NCBI GenBank assembly: GCA_004297575.1
Contig: SCSR01000038.1
Span: forward strand, 1-24,377
Direction: 5' to 3'
Source: an archaeon
GTDB lineage: Archaea > Aenigmatarchaeota > Aenigmatarchaeia > CG10238-14 > SCSR01
DNA length: 24,377 nt
Part shown: one piece after another, positions 8,915 to 16,793 of the stretch
Position numbering within the stretch: the stretch's first letter is position 1
How the letters are laid out: every line of letters begins with the position of its first letter
Position numbers and translations under genes: made by a program
Notes under the pieces: model-generated
What the model saw: the letters and a program-made list of their open reading frames with translations, nothing else
What the model was told of the DNA's origin: nothing
Database searches by the model: none

Positions 8915-9654
8915 GAAGTGCTAGAAAGGGTAGGATATCTTTTATAATACCGGCTTACAATGAGGAAACTTTCATAAAAAAGACTATTGTTGACTTGGAA
9001 GAATACTTCAAGGATCAAAATATTGAAATCATTGTATCAGCTGATGGATCGACAGACTCTACATGTGATATTGTAAACTCATTAGCCAGAACATATAAAA
9101 ATATTTCCTTGTTAAAATCTGCTACAAGGCTTGGAAAAGGTGGCGGATTGAAAAACGGATTCAAACATTCTAGCGGAGAATTGATCGTATTTGCTGATGG
9201 TGACTCTTCAGCTTCTCCGCATGAGATTGCAAAACTAATCAGTCATACAGAAAGATTTGATGTTGTGATAGGTTCTAGGGGTTTGAAAGATTCTGAACTT
9301 GTCATAAGGCAACCGCCTTTGAGAGAATTCTCCGGCAAAATGTTTCGCTTGTTAGTTAGACTGTTGTTCAATCTGCCATTTGCTGACACACAATGCGGAT
9401 ACAAGGTCTTCAAAAGGAATGCTTTGGAGAAGACCATGAACTCGCTTATAAACAATTCGTGGAGCTTTGACGTGGAATTACTGTATAAAATAAAGATGGC
9501 GGGTTTTTCCATAAAAGAAATTCCGATAAGGTGGGCAAATTCGAAGAAGACCCACCTTAACCTGTTCTCAGACTCGCTGAAAATGTTCTCAGACGTCATC
9601 AAGCTGCGTTTGTCATATCTGGGAAACAGACATAAATACGGCATCCTAAAATAA
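8911..9654 (+). CDS. family 2 glycosyltransferase, ALG5-like
   Basis: A 247-residue GT-A enzyme: FIIPAYNEE near the N terminus, SADGSTDST at 43-51 as the nucleotide-binding acidic strand, Asp96-Gly-Asp98 as the metal motif, IGSRG, and the DTQCGYKVFKR segment typical of dolichyl-phosphate beta-glucosyltransferase (ALG5) and archaeal AglJ-like enzymes. Likely role: first sugar onto a polyprenyl phosphate. The start is coupled to the previous gene by ATGA. Next to a DPM1-like gene, the pair would supply two different lipid-linked sugars (inference). Confidence 0.82.
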   Translation: MRSARKGRISFIIPAYNEETFIKKTIVDLEEYFKDQNIEIIVSADGSTDSTCDIVNSLARTYKNISLLKSATRLGKGGGLKNGFKHSSGELIVFADGDSSASPHEIAKLISHTERFDVVIGSRGLKDSELVIRQPPLREFSGKMFRLLVRLLFNLPFADTQCGYKVFKRNALEKTMNSLINNSWSFDVELLYKIKMAGFSIKEIPIRWANSKKTHLNLFSDSLKMFSDVIKLRLSYLGNRHKYGILK

Positions 9655-9667
9655 AACTGGTATAGGC

Positions 9668-11206
9668 ATGAAAAGTGTGACGAGTTATTTGGAAGAGAAG
9701 AAGTTCCATCCATTTCTGATTTTCCTTGTCATCTTCATAGTGTTTTTTCAAGCATTCTTCAACCAATTCAAGGCCGATGATTCGGTCGTACTATATGCAG
9801 CTCAGGTTTCGAACACCAACATAAATTACATATTCACTCTAGATCTGGGTGGCTATTTCAGGCCGCTCAACCGACTGTTGTTTATCCCTTGGTACGACAT
9901 GTTTAGTCTAGACCCGCTCGGGTATCATATAGTAAACATTCTGTTGTTCTATTTTGTGGACACATTGTTAGTCTACATTCTGGCTCTCGAGTTTACCAAC
10001 AAAAGCATCGTCGCACTGGCTTCGTCCTTGATTTTCGCAACTTTGGCAACACACTTTGATACAGTAATGTTCTTAGGTGCTGGACTGGTAGAAGGCAGCT
10101 TGTTCACATTCTTCCTTCTTACGTCTTTCATATCTTTTGTCAAATGGAATGAAACTGACAAAAGAAAATACCTGCTCTTGTCATTGATTATGTTTATCTT
10201 CACTCTCCTTTCATATGAGGGATCGGTCGTATTGCTGCCGATTATGTTCATGTATCTGGTGATATTTTCAAACAAGATTGACATCAAGAGCATCATAGGA
10301 CATATTAAAAAGCTGCTTATATTCGCAGCCCCATTCATCCCTTACCTCGCATACGAATACATAATACAAAAGAGTGGGTGGGTGGTTAAAGGTATAGGGA
10401 TATATTATTTTGGACTGCATTTCTTTATCAATCTTTTCGAGTATTTGGCATCAATGTTCATCATCATCCCGATGATTGATATAAGGAATCTCTCTAGGGC
10501 AAGCTTACCGTATTTCATAAGTTCTGCTTACTGGCCGCTAGTCATATTGACATCCATAACAGTCTCGCTTATTTCAATATACCTTTTATTAAGAGGCTCG
10601 AAAAATTCCAAATTTTTCATTGTTTGGTTTGGTGTAGCTATCTTCCCGTTCCTATTTTGGGCAAACACCCCCATCCAATCATCTTGGTCGTTCGCACCGT
10701 CAATCGGTACTAGCATATTGTTCGGAATGTTCCTGTATTATGTCTATCAAAAATTGTCAAATGTAGTAGGAAGCGCCAACTCAAAAATGATTGTATCTGC
10801 TTTCACCATCATTTTCATATTAGTTAACTCTGCAGCCTTGGTACTGATAGAGAATTACAAATTTAACAATGGTGTGAGCGACGAGTCTGTTATGATGAAC
10901 TTTTTGAAATCAAAGTATCCTACCTTCCCTGATGGATCGAAGCTTTATTTCGTAAATGATTCAATGCCATTCCATGACGGGTCATTGGCTATCATAATGA
11001 GCGTGTATTACCACCAAGGCACGATTGTATCACACAACATATCAATCGGCAATGGATACGCTATCACGATATATTATCCGGCAAACTATGTTATATATGA
11101 GATTACAAGAGACCAAGTTTCTGGAATACCCAGAGATAATTCAACGCACATATTCGATTACATCAAGACAGACTTCAGACCAGGCAATGGCATAGAATTG
11201 TCCTGA
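9668..11206 (+). CDS. GT-C-like polytopic membrane protein with DD and YFRPL motifs
   Basis: A 512-residue protein with an N-terminal helix (about 14-32) followed by an outer loop with Asp37-Asp38 and a Tyr-Phe-Arg-Pro-Leu motif (63-67), then about ten hydrophobic helices, and a more polar C-terminal stretch (about 410-512). The DD loop and FRPL followed by GYHIVNILLF resemble the N-terminal part of TMTC/PMT-like protein O-mannosyltransferases and related GT-C proteins. It lies 14 nt after the ALG5-like gene in the same operon and so is likely to use the lipid-linked sugar made there (inference). The acceptor is unknown. Confidence 0.62.
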   Translation: MKSVTSYLEEKKFHPFLIFLVIFIVFFQAFFNQFKADDSVVLYAAQVSNTNINYIFTLDLGGYFRPLNRLLFIPWYDMFSLDPLGYHIVNILLFYFVDTLLVYILALEFTNKSIVALASSLIFATLATHFDTVMFLGAGLVEGSLFTFFLLTSFISFVKWNETDKRKYLLLSLIMFIFTLLSYEGSVVLLPIMFMYLVIFSNKIDIKSIIGHIKKLLIFAAPFIPYLAYEYIIQKSGWVVKGIGIYYFGLHFFINLFEYLASMFIIIPMIDIRNLSRASLPYFISSAYWPLVILTSITVSLISIYLLLRGSKNSKFFIVWFGVAIFPFLFWANTPIQSSWSFAPSIGTSILFGMFLYYVYQKLSNVVGSANSKMIVSAFTIIFILVNSAALVLIENYKFNNGVSDESVMMNFLKSKYPTFPDGSKLYFVNDSMPFHDGSLAIIMSVYYHQGTIVSHNISIGNGYAITIYYPANYVIYEITRDQVSGIPRDNSTHIFDYIKTDFRPGNGIELS

Positions 11207-11219
11207 ATAGGCGATATGG

Positions 11220-11229
11220 ATTAATATAC
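11220..11229 (+). promoter_or_regulatory. possible TATA box for the radical SAM gene
   Basis: ATTAATATAC at 11219-11228 is centred about 37 nt before the ATG at 11262. It would give a leader of about 10 nt that includes the AAGGT ribosome site (11251-11255). It may be an internal promoter in the long plus-strand operon. Confidence 0.4.
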
Positions 11230-11261
11230 GTAAAGTAAACAAGAGATAGAAAGGTAATTTG

Positions 11262-12635
11262 ATGAAAGTTGTATTGATAAATCCATCAGATTTGAGATTC
11301 CAAGGGACGTTCAAAGGCGGTGTAGTTAGAGGGCTTCCTTTGGGATTGGCATACATAGCAGCATTCCTTGAAAAGGAACACGAAGTGAAGGCGATTGATT
11401 TATCTGTACAGGATGTGGATTTGCAGAAATTCTTCTCAGAGTACTATCCAGACATCATAGGAATAACTGCAACGTCGGCATCTTTTCCGGATGGGTTGAG
11501 AATAGCCGAGCTTGCAAAATCTATTGTCCCCAATTCAAAAGTTGTATTCGGTGGCAGTCATGTGTCTGCATTGCCTCTTGAGATAGTAAAGCACAACGCG
11601 ATAGACATTGTTGTTTGTGGTGAGGGTGAAATCACGATGCAGGAAATATGCAACGGCAAGAATCTTAGCGAGATTGATGGAATTGTCTATAAAGAAAACG
11701 GCAAAGTAATACAAAATAACCCAAGAAAATTGATAGAGGATTTGAACACAATACCTTTTCCTGCCCGTCATTTGTTCGATGTATTTGCATATCCTCACCA
11801 TCCGCTCGGCAAGAGAAAGCCACATGTTTCGATAATTATATCCAGGGGATGTCCATATCATTGCATATATTGCTCGAAGAAAGTCTTTGGCAGAACATAC
11901 AGGATGAGATCGCCTGAAAACGTGTGCGATGAGATTGAGTATCTGATAAAGAAATATGGCATCAAGGAACTGCAGATCATAGATGACAGCTTCACCCTTG
12001 ATAAGAATAGGGCTATTACTGTTTTGAAAGAGATTGTAAGAAGAAAGCTTGACATTACATGGATAACGCCTAACGGGACAAGGGCAGACACTGTCGATGA
12101 GGAGCTTGCTTACTGGATGAAGGAATCAGGATGCCATTTTGTATTCTTCGGGGTAGAGACTGGCAGCGAGAAAGTTATGAAAAATATCAGAAAGACATAC
12201 AAACTGGCGCAGATAGAAGACGCTGTTAAGAACTGCAAGAAAGTTGGCATTGGTGTTGGAGGTTTCTTTATGTTCGGTCTGCCTGGAGAGACTCCGGAAG
12301 ATGCTAAAAAAACCATCGATTTTGCCAAGAAACTGAACCTTGATGCATGTGCATTCCACCCAATAGTCGCGCTGCCAGGGACAGAACTGTATGAGATGTA
12401 CAAGGAAAAAGGGTTCATAAAAGACGATGATACATCCAAATATTTTTGGCATACGTATCCTACAGTAGGTACAGATACTTTATCGAGAGATGAAATATTT
12501 TACTGGTATAAAAAAGCTCATAGGGAGTTTTATCTTGCTCCAAAGTATATCTTAAGGAAAATATTGTCGATGAAATCTTGGCAGGATGTAAAAAACAACG
12601 TGAATGGCTTGAAAGCTGTTCTTCATACACAATGA
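11262..12635 (+). CDS. radical SAM enzyme with N-terminal B12-binding-like domain
   Basis: A 457-residue protein from the ATG at 11262; a TTG one codon earlier is less likely because AAGGT (11251-11255) sits at good distance from the ATG. Residues 1-130 form a cobalamin-binding-like Rossmann domain, but the Asp-x-His-x-x-Gly base-off ligand motif is not visible. The radical SAM core follows, with Cys197, Cys201 and Cys204 (CPYHCIYC) binding the 4Fe-4S cluster, then IDDSFTLD and GVETGSE motifs. Such enzymes methylate or otherwise modify unreactive carbons of lipids, sugars and cofactors. Its place among glycosyltransferases suggests a glycan or membrane-lipid substrate (inference). The next gene begins 10 nt after its stop. 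Confidence 0.82.
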   Translation: MKVVLINPSDLRFQGTFKGGVVRGLPLGLAYIAAFLEKEHEVKAIDLSVQDVDLQKFFSEYYPDIIGITATSASFPDGLRIAELAKSIVPNSKVVFGGSHVSALPLEIVKHNAIDIVVCGEGEITMQEICNGKNLSEIDGIVYKENGKVIQNNPRKLIEDLNTIPFPARHLFDVFAYPHHPLGKRKPHVSIIISRGCPYHCIYCSKKVFGRTYRMRSPENVCDEIEYLIKKYGIKELQIIDDSFTLDKNRAITVLKEIVRRKLDITWITPNGTRADTVDEELAYWMKESGCHFVFFGVETGSEKVMKNIRKTYKLAQIEDAVKNCKKVGIGVGGFFMFGLPGETPEDAKKTIDFAKKLNLDACAFHPIVALPGTELYEMYKEKGFIKDDDTSKYFWHTYPTVGTDTLSRDEIFYWYKKAHREFYLAPKYILRKILSMKSWQDVKNNVNGLKAVLHTQ

Positions 12636-12645
12636 AAATAGGTGA

Positions 12646-13359
12646 ATGAAAACGGATTACAAGGAAATATCTGAAATATCGGATGATAATGATTTCTGGA
12701 TAAGAGCCAAATCAGATTTGATAGATGCGTTGTTGTCAAATGTCGGAAAGCATGGTAAAATATTGAATATAGGTGCTGGGACTGGTGGGGAAATCAAGAT
12801 TCTGAAAAAATACGGTAAAGTGTATGCGATTGACATCAATCCAAATGCTGTAAAGTTTATCCCGAAACGTCTTTGTGAAGAAAAGAAGGTTTGCGACGCT
12901 ACAGATATAAAATATCCAGACAGTTCTTTCGATATAGTCACTTCGTTTGACGTGTTCGAACATATAGGAGACGATGCCAAATCCGTGGAAGAGGTCTGCC
13001 GAGTTTTGAAACCTAGGGGTTATCTTATTTTCACAGTCCCAGCATTCCAAATGTTGTTCAGTTCGCACGACAGGGCACTCGAACATAAGAGGAGGTATGG
13101 CAAGGCTGCATTGAAATCTTTGCTTAAAAATTTCCAAATACTGAAGCTTGGCTATTGGAATTTCTCCCTTCTCTTACCGACATTTATCATGCGGATGGTA
13201 AAAGATAGGTCAGTCCCGAAATTAGACCATATGGCACTTGGACGAATATCTAACTCGTTGCTTTACAACATTCTCAAAAGTGAGAGCATATTGATCAAGA
13301 AAAACATCCCATTACCGATTGGGTTGACCATCTACGGTGTTTGCAGAAAATCTATTTAA
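12646..13359 (+). CDS. class I SAM-dependent methyltransferase (Methyltransf_11-like)
   Basis: A 237-residue protein with motif I NIGAGTGGE (41-49), the acidic end of strand 2 (AIDIN, about 62-66), SSFDIVTSFDVFEHI as motif II, and EVCRVLKPRGYLIFTVP after it. This is the common UbiG/Methyltransf_11 fold; O-methylation of a sugar or lipid intermediate is plausible given the neighbours but not proven. AGGTGA (12640-12645) directly abuts the ATG, which is closer than a working Shine-Dalgarno normally is. The start is otherwise supported by reading frame and domain start. It is probably translated as part of the operon. Confidence 0.75.
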   Translation: MKTDYKEISEISDDNDFWIRAKSDLIDALLSNVGKHGKILNIGAGTGGEIKILKKYGKVYAIDINPNAVKFIPKRLCEEKKVCDATDIKYPDSSFDIVTSFDVFEHIGDDAKSVEEVCRVLKPRGYLIFTVPAFQMLFSSHDRALEHKRRYGKAALKSLLKNFQILKLGYWNFSLLLPTFIMRMVKDRSVPKLDHMALGRISNSLLYNILKSESILIKKNIPLPIGLTIYGVCRKSI

Positions 13360-13784
13360 AACAGTTTGTTCATACGATAATTGTGCTTGAGCATTTTGAA
13401 CTGAAAGAATTGAAACAGGACACTAGAGGTGAGATATGCCTTCTTATTTTCGACAAGTTCGAGGCATTCGTATCACATACGAAAAAGGGCGTTTCAAGGA
13501 GCGGATATTACTTCAAGCCAAATAAGGACATTGCTGGCGCTCCGTCTAGGATTTATGTTGTGCTACGCGGCCGTTTCTTGTATCGCGAGAAAGACATGGC
13601 ATCTGGGAATGAAGTGGAGAAGGAGATAAAAACTGGCGATCATTTTTCGATTATGGATAACCACGCACACATGTTCACTGCCCTTGAAGATACGGATATG
13701 ATAGAGTTCACACCTGGCGCCACAGGAAAGATAGAAATGGTTCCTTATCAGTCCTACAGGGAAATCGTTGAGCGCGATATCTGA
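13341..13784 (+). CDS. cupin-fold protein, possible sugar-nucleotide isomerase/epimerase-like
   Basis: Up to 147 residues. The first in-frame start (TTG 13341) lies inside the preceding gene; GTG at 13383 is an alternative that begins just before the conserved FELKELKQDTRGEICL stretch and is better in protein terms, though neither has a clear ribosome site. The stretch resembles the N-terminal part of FdtA/RmlC-type cupins, and GDHFSIMDNHAHMFTAL followed by MIEFTPG looks like the second cupin motif, with metal- or substrate-facing histidines. Candidate roles are a 3,4-ketoisomerase or epimerase of a dTDP-4-keto-sugar. The cupin fold is moderately sure; the activity is a guess. Confidence 0.55.
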   Translation: MQKIYLKQFVHTIIVLEHFELKELKQDTRGEICLLIFDKFEAFVSHTKKGVSRSGYYFKPNKDIAGAPSRIYVVLRGRFLYREKDMASGNEVEKEIKTGDHFSIMDNHAHMFTALEDTDMIEFTPGATGKIEMVPYQSYREIVERDI

Positions 13785-13790
13785 AACCAG

Positions 13791-13798
13791 ATTTATAT
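13791..13798 (+). promoter_or_regulatory. TATA box before the membrane-anchored GT2 gene
   Basis: ATTTATAT is a near-consensus archaeal TATA box 38 nt before the ATG at 13833, predicting a leader of about 11 nt. A second AATATACTA (13807-13815) is a weaker alternative with 22-nt spacing. It suggests that the GT2 gene has its own promoter besides operon read-through. Confidence 0.5.
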
Positions 13799-13832
13799 CC
13801 CGACCCAATATACTAATAAAAGATGTGAATTT

Positions 13833-14768
13833 ATGGGAAACATAGCGCTGTGGAGCGTGCTGATTGGTGGAATAGCAGTATTGGTGTATGCAGCTAGTGG
13901 GCTTTTTATTATATCGAGCTTTGTCATTCCGTTGCCGTTCATACCAGCCAGTTACAATATTTTCTTGCTGTCTAACTTGGCGATAGTCTCATGTATCGCT
14001 GTATTCCTTTTTGATACTGGCCCGAATACAAAATACAAGAACAATGTGATATACAGACCACTGAAGAAGAATGCTAAGATAAGCGTAGTGATGACTGCAT
14101 ACAACGATGAAAAATCGGTCAAGGGTGCTGTCAAGGATTTCAAAAATAACATGGTACCTTACAAAGCACACGAGATTGTAGTAGTTGACAATAATTGCAA
14201 AGACAGGACAGCCAAATTCGCAAAGGAGGCTGGAGCGAGGGTCGTAAAGGAGCCTAACCAAGGGTATGGCTGGGCATGCCAGAGAGCACTAAAATCAGCC
14301 CGTGGAGATATCATAATCCTGACTGAATCCGATGGGACATTTGAGGCTTATGATGCCAAGAAATTCATAGACTATTTGGAAAATGCTGATTTGGTTATAG
14401 GCTCCAGGACCACTAGGGAACTGCTGGACCAGAATAGCCAGCTAAACTGGTTCTTGACTTGGGGCAACATATTCTTGGCAAAAATGATACAGATAAGATA
14501 CTGGAGGAAGACTAGGTTGACAGATGCTGCATGCACGTACAGGGCTATGAGGAAAGAAACATATGAGAAGATTAAAGACAAGATTACGTACGGGGGGAAT
14601 GATTGGGCATTAGCTACAACTATAGTTGCTCTGGATAGTGGACTGAAAGTTTTGGAAATACCAATCACTTTGAGAAAAAGGGTGGGTGAGTCGAAAGCTA
14701 TAGGAAGGAATAGGATAAAAGGCATCAAGCTCGGGTTGAGAATGCTTTGGGATATTATAACATACTAG
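13833..14768 (+). CDS. membrane-anchored family 2 glycosyltransferase
   Basis: A 311-residue protein with two N-terminal hydrophobic helices (about 5-32 and 42-61) and then a GT-A domain: ISVVMTAYND (83-92), VVVDNNCKDRT, a PNQGYGWACQRAL segment, and Glu165-Ser-Asp167-Gly as the metal motif in place of DxD. IGSRTT and a C-terminal KAIGRNRIKG stretch match DPM1-like enzymes that act on polyprenyl phosphate. The two helices in front of the catalytic domain probably tether it to the membrane. Its stop codon shares a CTAG tetramer with the stop of the convergent SDR gene. Confidence 0.8.
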   Translation: MGNIALWSVLIGGIAVLVYAASGLFIISSFVIPLPFIPASYNIFLLSNLAIVSCIAVFLFDTGPNTKYKNNVIYRPLKKNAKISVVMTAYNDEKSVKGAVKDFKNNMVPYKAHEIVVVDNNCKDRTAKFAKEAGARVVKEPNQGYGWACQRALKSARGDIIILTESDGTFEAYDAKKFIDYLENADLVIGSRTTRELLDQNSQLNWFLTWGNIFLAKMIQIRYWRKTRLTDAACTYRAMRKETYEKIKDKITYGGNDWALATTIVALDSGLKVLEIPITLRKRVGESKAIGRNRIKGIKLGLRMLWDIITY

Positions 14769-15760
14769 ATGTATTCTGGAAGTCTTTGCTTGTAGAACTC
14801 GATTGTCTTCTTGATTCCTTCTTCGAAGCTTGTCTTCGGCTCCCAGCCTAGAACCTTTTTCAGCTTCTGATAAGAACCTACGAAATCACCGATCTCTATC
14901 GACTTGTTCAGCTCAGGCCATGGATGGAATGTCACTTCACCTTTGCCTACCAACCTCACTATAGTCTTCGCCATCTCAACAAATTGCATGCGCTGTTCGG
15001 TCCCAAGTTGGAACAGTTCTCCTTCAGACTGCTTTTTCTGCGCAGCTAAAATTAGGGCATCAACTATATCTTCGACATATGCATAATCTCTCAGTTGCTT
15101 GCCGTCGCCCCATATCGTCAACGGCTTGTTCTCCAACGCACACCTTATGAACCATGTCACAGCACCTCGACCTGCAGTTTTGACAGACTGCCTTGGACCA
15201 TATGGGTTTGTTATCCTGATTGACGATGTTTTCAGACCATGGATATAATGATAGATTTGCATGTACTTCTCGCATGCAAGCTTGTTCGCACCGTATATGT
15301 CGAGGGGATTTGCAGGGTGGTTCTCGTCGACAGGCAGATACATCGACTTTCCTGTGACTCCTCTGGAACTTGGAAAAATTACCTTTGCATTGTCAGCAGC
15401 TATCCTGCACGCTTCCAAGACATTTATCGTGCCATCGCAATTAACATCGATATCCAAATGTGGATTTGTTATAGATGCAGCATGCCCAGGATGGGCTGCC
15501 AAGTGAAAGACAAAATCCTTACCAGCAACCTCTTTTTTCAGAGTCTCAAAATCGCGTATATCAGCATTGACATACTTCACCTTGTCTTTGATTTCTTTTA
15601 TGTTGTTGAAATTCCAACCGAAAGGTTCCAAGCAGACATCGAATATCTCTACATTCGAGCCTAAAGCAACCAACTTGTGGGCAAGATTGCTTCCGAAAAA
15701 TCCAAGCCCGCCAGTGATTATAGAGGTTGTTCCTTCCATTGACTCCAAAGAGTATGCCAT
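14765..15760 (-). CDS. NAD-dependent SDR epimerase (NDP-sugar 4-epimerase-like)
   Basis: A 331-residue extended SDR with GGLGFFG (17-23) for NAD, and Tyr156/Lys160 in YGANK. The third catalytic element reads Ser131-Ser132-Arg-Gly-Val-Thr136, so it has the Ser of an epimerase, lacks the Asp/Glu pair of dehydratases, and the usual Tyr of VYG is Thr. IEIGDFVGSYQKLKKVLGW near the C terminus resembles UDP-glucose 4-epimerase-like proteins. A second ATG seven codons in (15739) follows TTGGAG closely and could be the true start. It is divergent from another SDR gene across a 112-bp gap. The SDR family is sure; the exact sugar is not. Confidence 0.75.
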   Translation of the reverse strand: MAYSLESMEGTTSIITGGLGFFGSNLAHKLVALGSNVEIFDVCLEPFGWNFNNIKEIKDKVKYVNADIRDFETLKKEVAGKDFVFHLAAHPGHAASITNPHLDIDVNCDGTINVLEACRIAADNAKVIFPSSRGVTGKSMYLPVDENHPANPLDIYGANKLACEKYMQIYHYIHGLKTSSIRITNPYGPRQSVKTAGRGAVTWFIRCALENKPLTIWGDGKQLRDYAYVEDIVDALILAAQKKQSEGELFQLGTEQRMQFVEMAKTIVRLVGKGEVTFHPWPELNKSIEIGDFVGSYQKLKKVLGWEPKTSFEEGIKKTIEFYKQRLPEYI

Positions 15761-15790
15761 AATATTCCCAAATCTTGTTTAATTTCTTAG

Positions 15791-15802
15791 ATTTATATAA
15801 AT
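15791..15802. promoter_or_regulatory. palindromic TATA element in the 14765/15873 divergent gap
   Basis: ATTTATATAAAT is a perfect 12-bp palindrome and a strong archaeal TATA box on either strand. It lies about 36 nt from the minus-strand ATG at 15760 (leader about 10 nt) and about 76 nt from the plus-strand ATG at 15873 (leader about 50 nt). It may serve both genes. Confidence 0.55.
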
Positions 15803-15872
15803 GTTCTGACGTGAATTAAGACAGCTCAGTAATCTAGTTAAAGTTTGTACCGCAAATCTAATCAGTGGTAAA

Positions 15873-16793
15873 ATGAAAATCCTCATTACTGGTGGCAATG
15901 GTTTCATAGGCAGCCATTTTGCTGACAGGTTGATTAAAAATGGTGATGATGTCACGCTATTTGATTTGGAATATACTGGAAATACCGGACATATGAAATG
16001 TGAAAAAATCACGGGCGACATAACCAACATGAAAAACATAAGCGATGCTGTAAAAGGCAAAGACTTTATATTCCATTTCGCTGCAGTATCACGTGTTGTG
16101 TGGGGACAACAAGATCCTGTCAAGTGCATTAACACTAATATCATAGGCACAAGCAATGTGCTGGAAAGTGTCAGGAACCTCAACAAGAATGCAACAGTTT
16201 TTCTTGCCTCCAGCAAAGAGGTTTACGGAAATGCTCAAAAGATGCCTGTAAACGAGACACATCCAAAAAATCCGATATCTGTGTATGCTGCTTCTAAGCT
16301 TGCTGCTGAACGGTTCTGCATCGCATATCAGAAAACTTTTGGCATCAATTGTGTGATAACCAGATTTTCTAGTGTCTATGGCAGCGAAAGGGACAGGCTT
16401 GGCAGGGTTGTGCCGACATTCATGCTAAACGCGCTGAAAGGCAAACCGCTCAACATCTCCACATCAGGCCATATGCTCGATTTTACATTTATTGACGACG
16501 TTGTGCAAGGTATGTTCAAAACTTACAAGGCATGTGGAAAAAAGGATATATCGGGCGAGGATTTCCATTTCGCTACTGGCAAAGGCACATCGCTGGAGGA
16601 ACTGGCTGGGACTGTACTGAAAATATGCAATTCCAAATCGGATGTCACGGTTAACGACGTTTCCGACTATTATTCGGAAGGTTTTGTGGCTGACCTTACA
16701 AAAGCAAAGAGCCTAGTTGGTTATGAACCAAAATACAAATTGTGTGACGGCTTGAAATTGCTTAAGACTAGGCTTGAAGAGAACTGTCTGTAG
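15873..16793 (+). CDS. NAD-dependent SDR epimerase/dehydratase
   Basis: A 306-residue extended SDR: GGNGFIG (7-13), Tyr138 and Lys142 in YAASK, and Ser113-Ser114-Lys-Glu116-Val-Tyr-Gly as the third catalytic element. The Glu at 116 sits where dehydratases and UDP-glucuronate decarboxylases carry an acid, so the protein could be a 4-epimerase, a decarboxylase or a 3,5-type reductase/epimerase of an NDP-sugar. It is not RmlD-like. It stands alone on the plus strand, and its 3' end overlaps the convergent methyltransferase gene by 26 bp. Only a weak GGT lies before the ATG. Confidence 0.72.
   Translation: MKILITGGNGFIGSHFADRLIKNGDDVTLFDLEYTGNTGHMKCEKITGDITNMKNISDAVKGKDFIFHFAAVSRVVWGQQDPVKCINTNIIGTSNVLESVRNLNKNATVFLASSKEVYGNAQKMPVNETHPKNPISVYAASKLAAERFCIAYQKTFGINCVITRFSSVYGSERDRLGRVVPTFMLNALKGKPLNISTSGHMLDFTFIDDVVQGMFKTYKACGKKDISGEDFHFATGKGTSLEELAGTVLKICNSKSDVTVNDVSDYYSEGFVADLTKAKSLVGYEPKYKLCDGLKLLKTRLEENCL

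Noticed and set aside
9243..9713. A 156-codon minus-strand open frame over the ALG5-like gene
   Set aside because: It is antisense to a gene with a clear DGD metal motif and ALG5 signature; no promoter, ribosome site or domain supports it.
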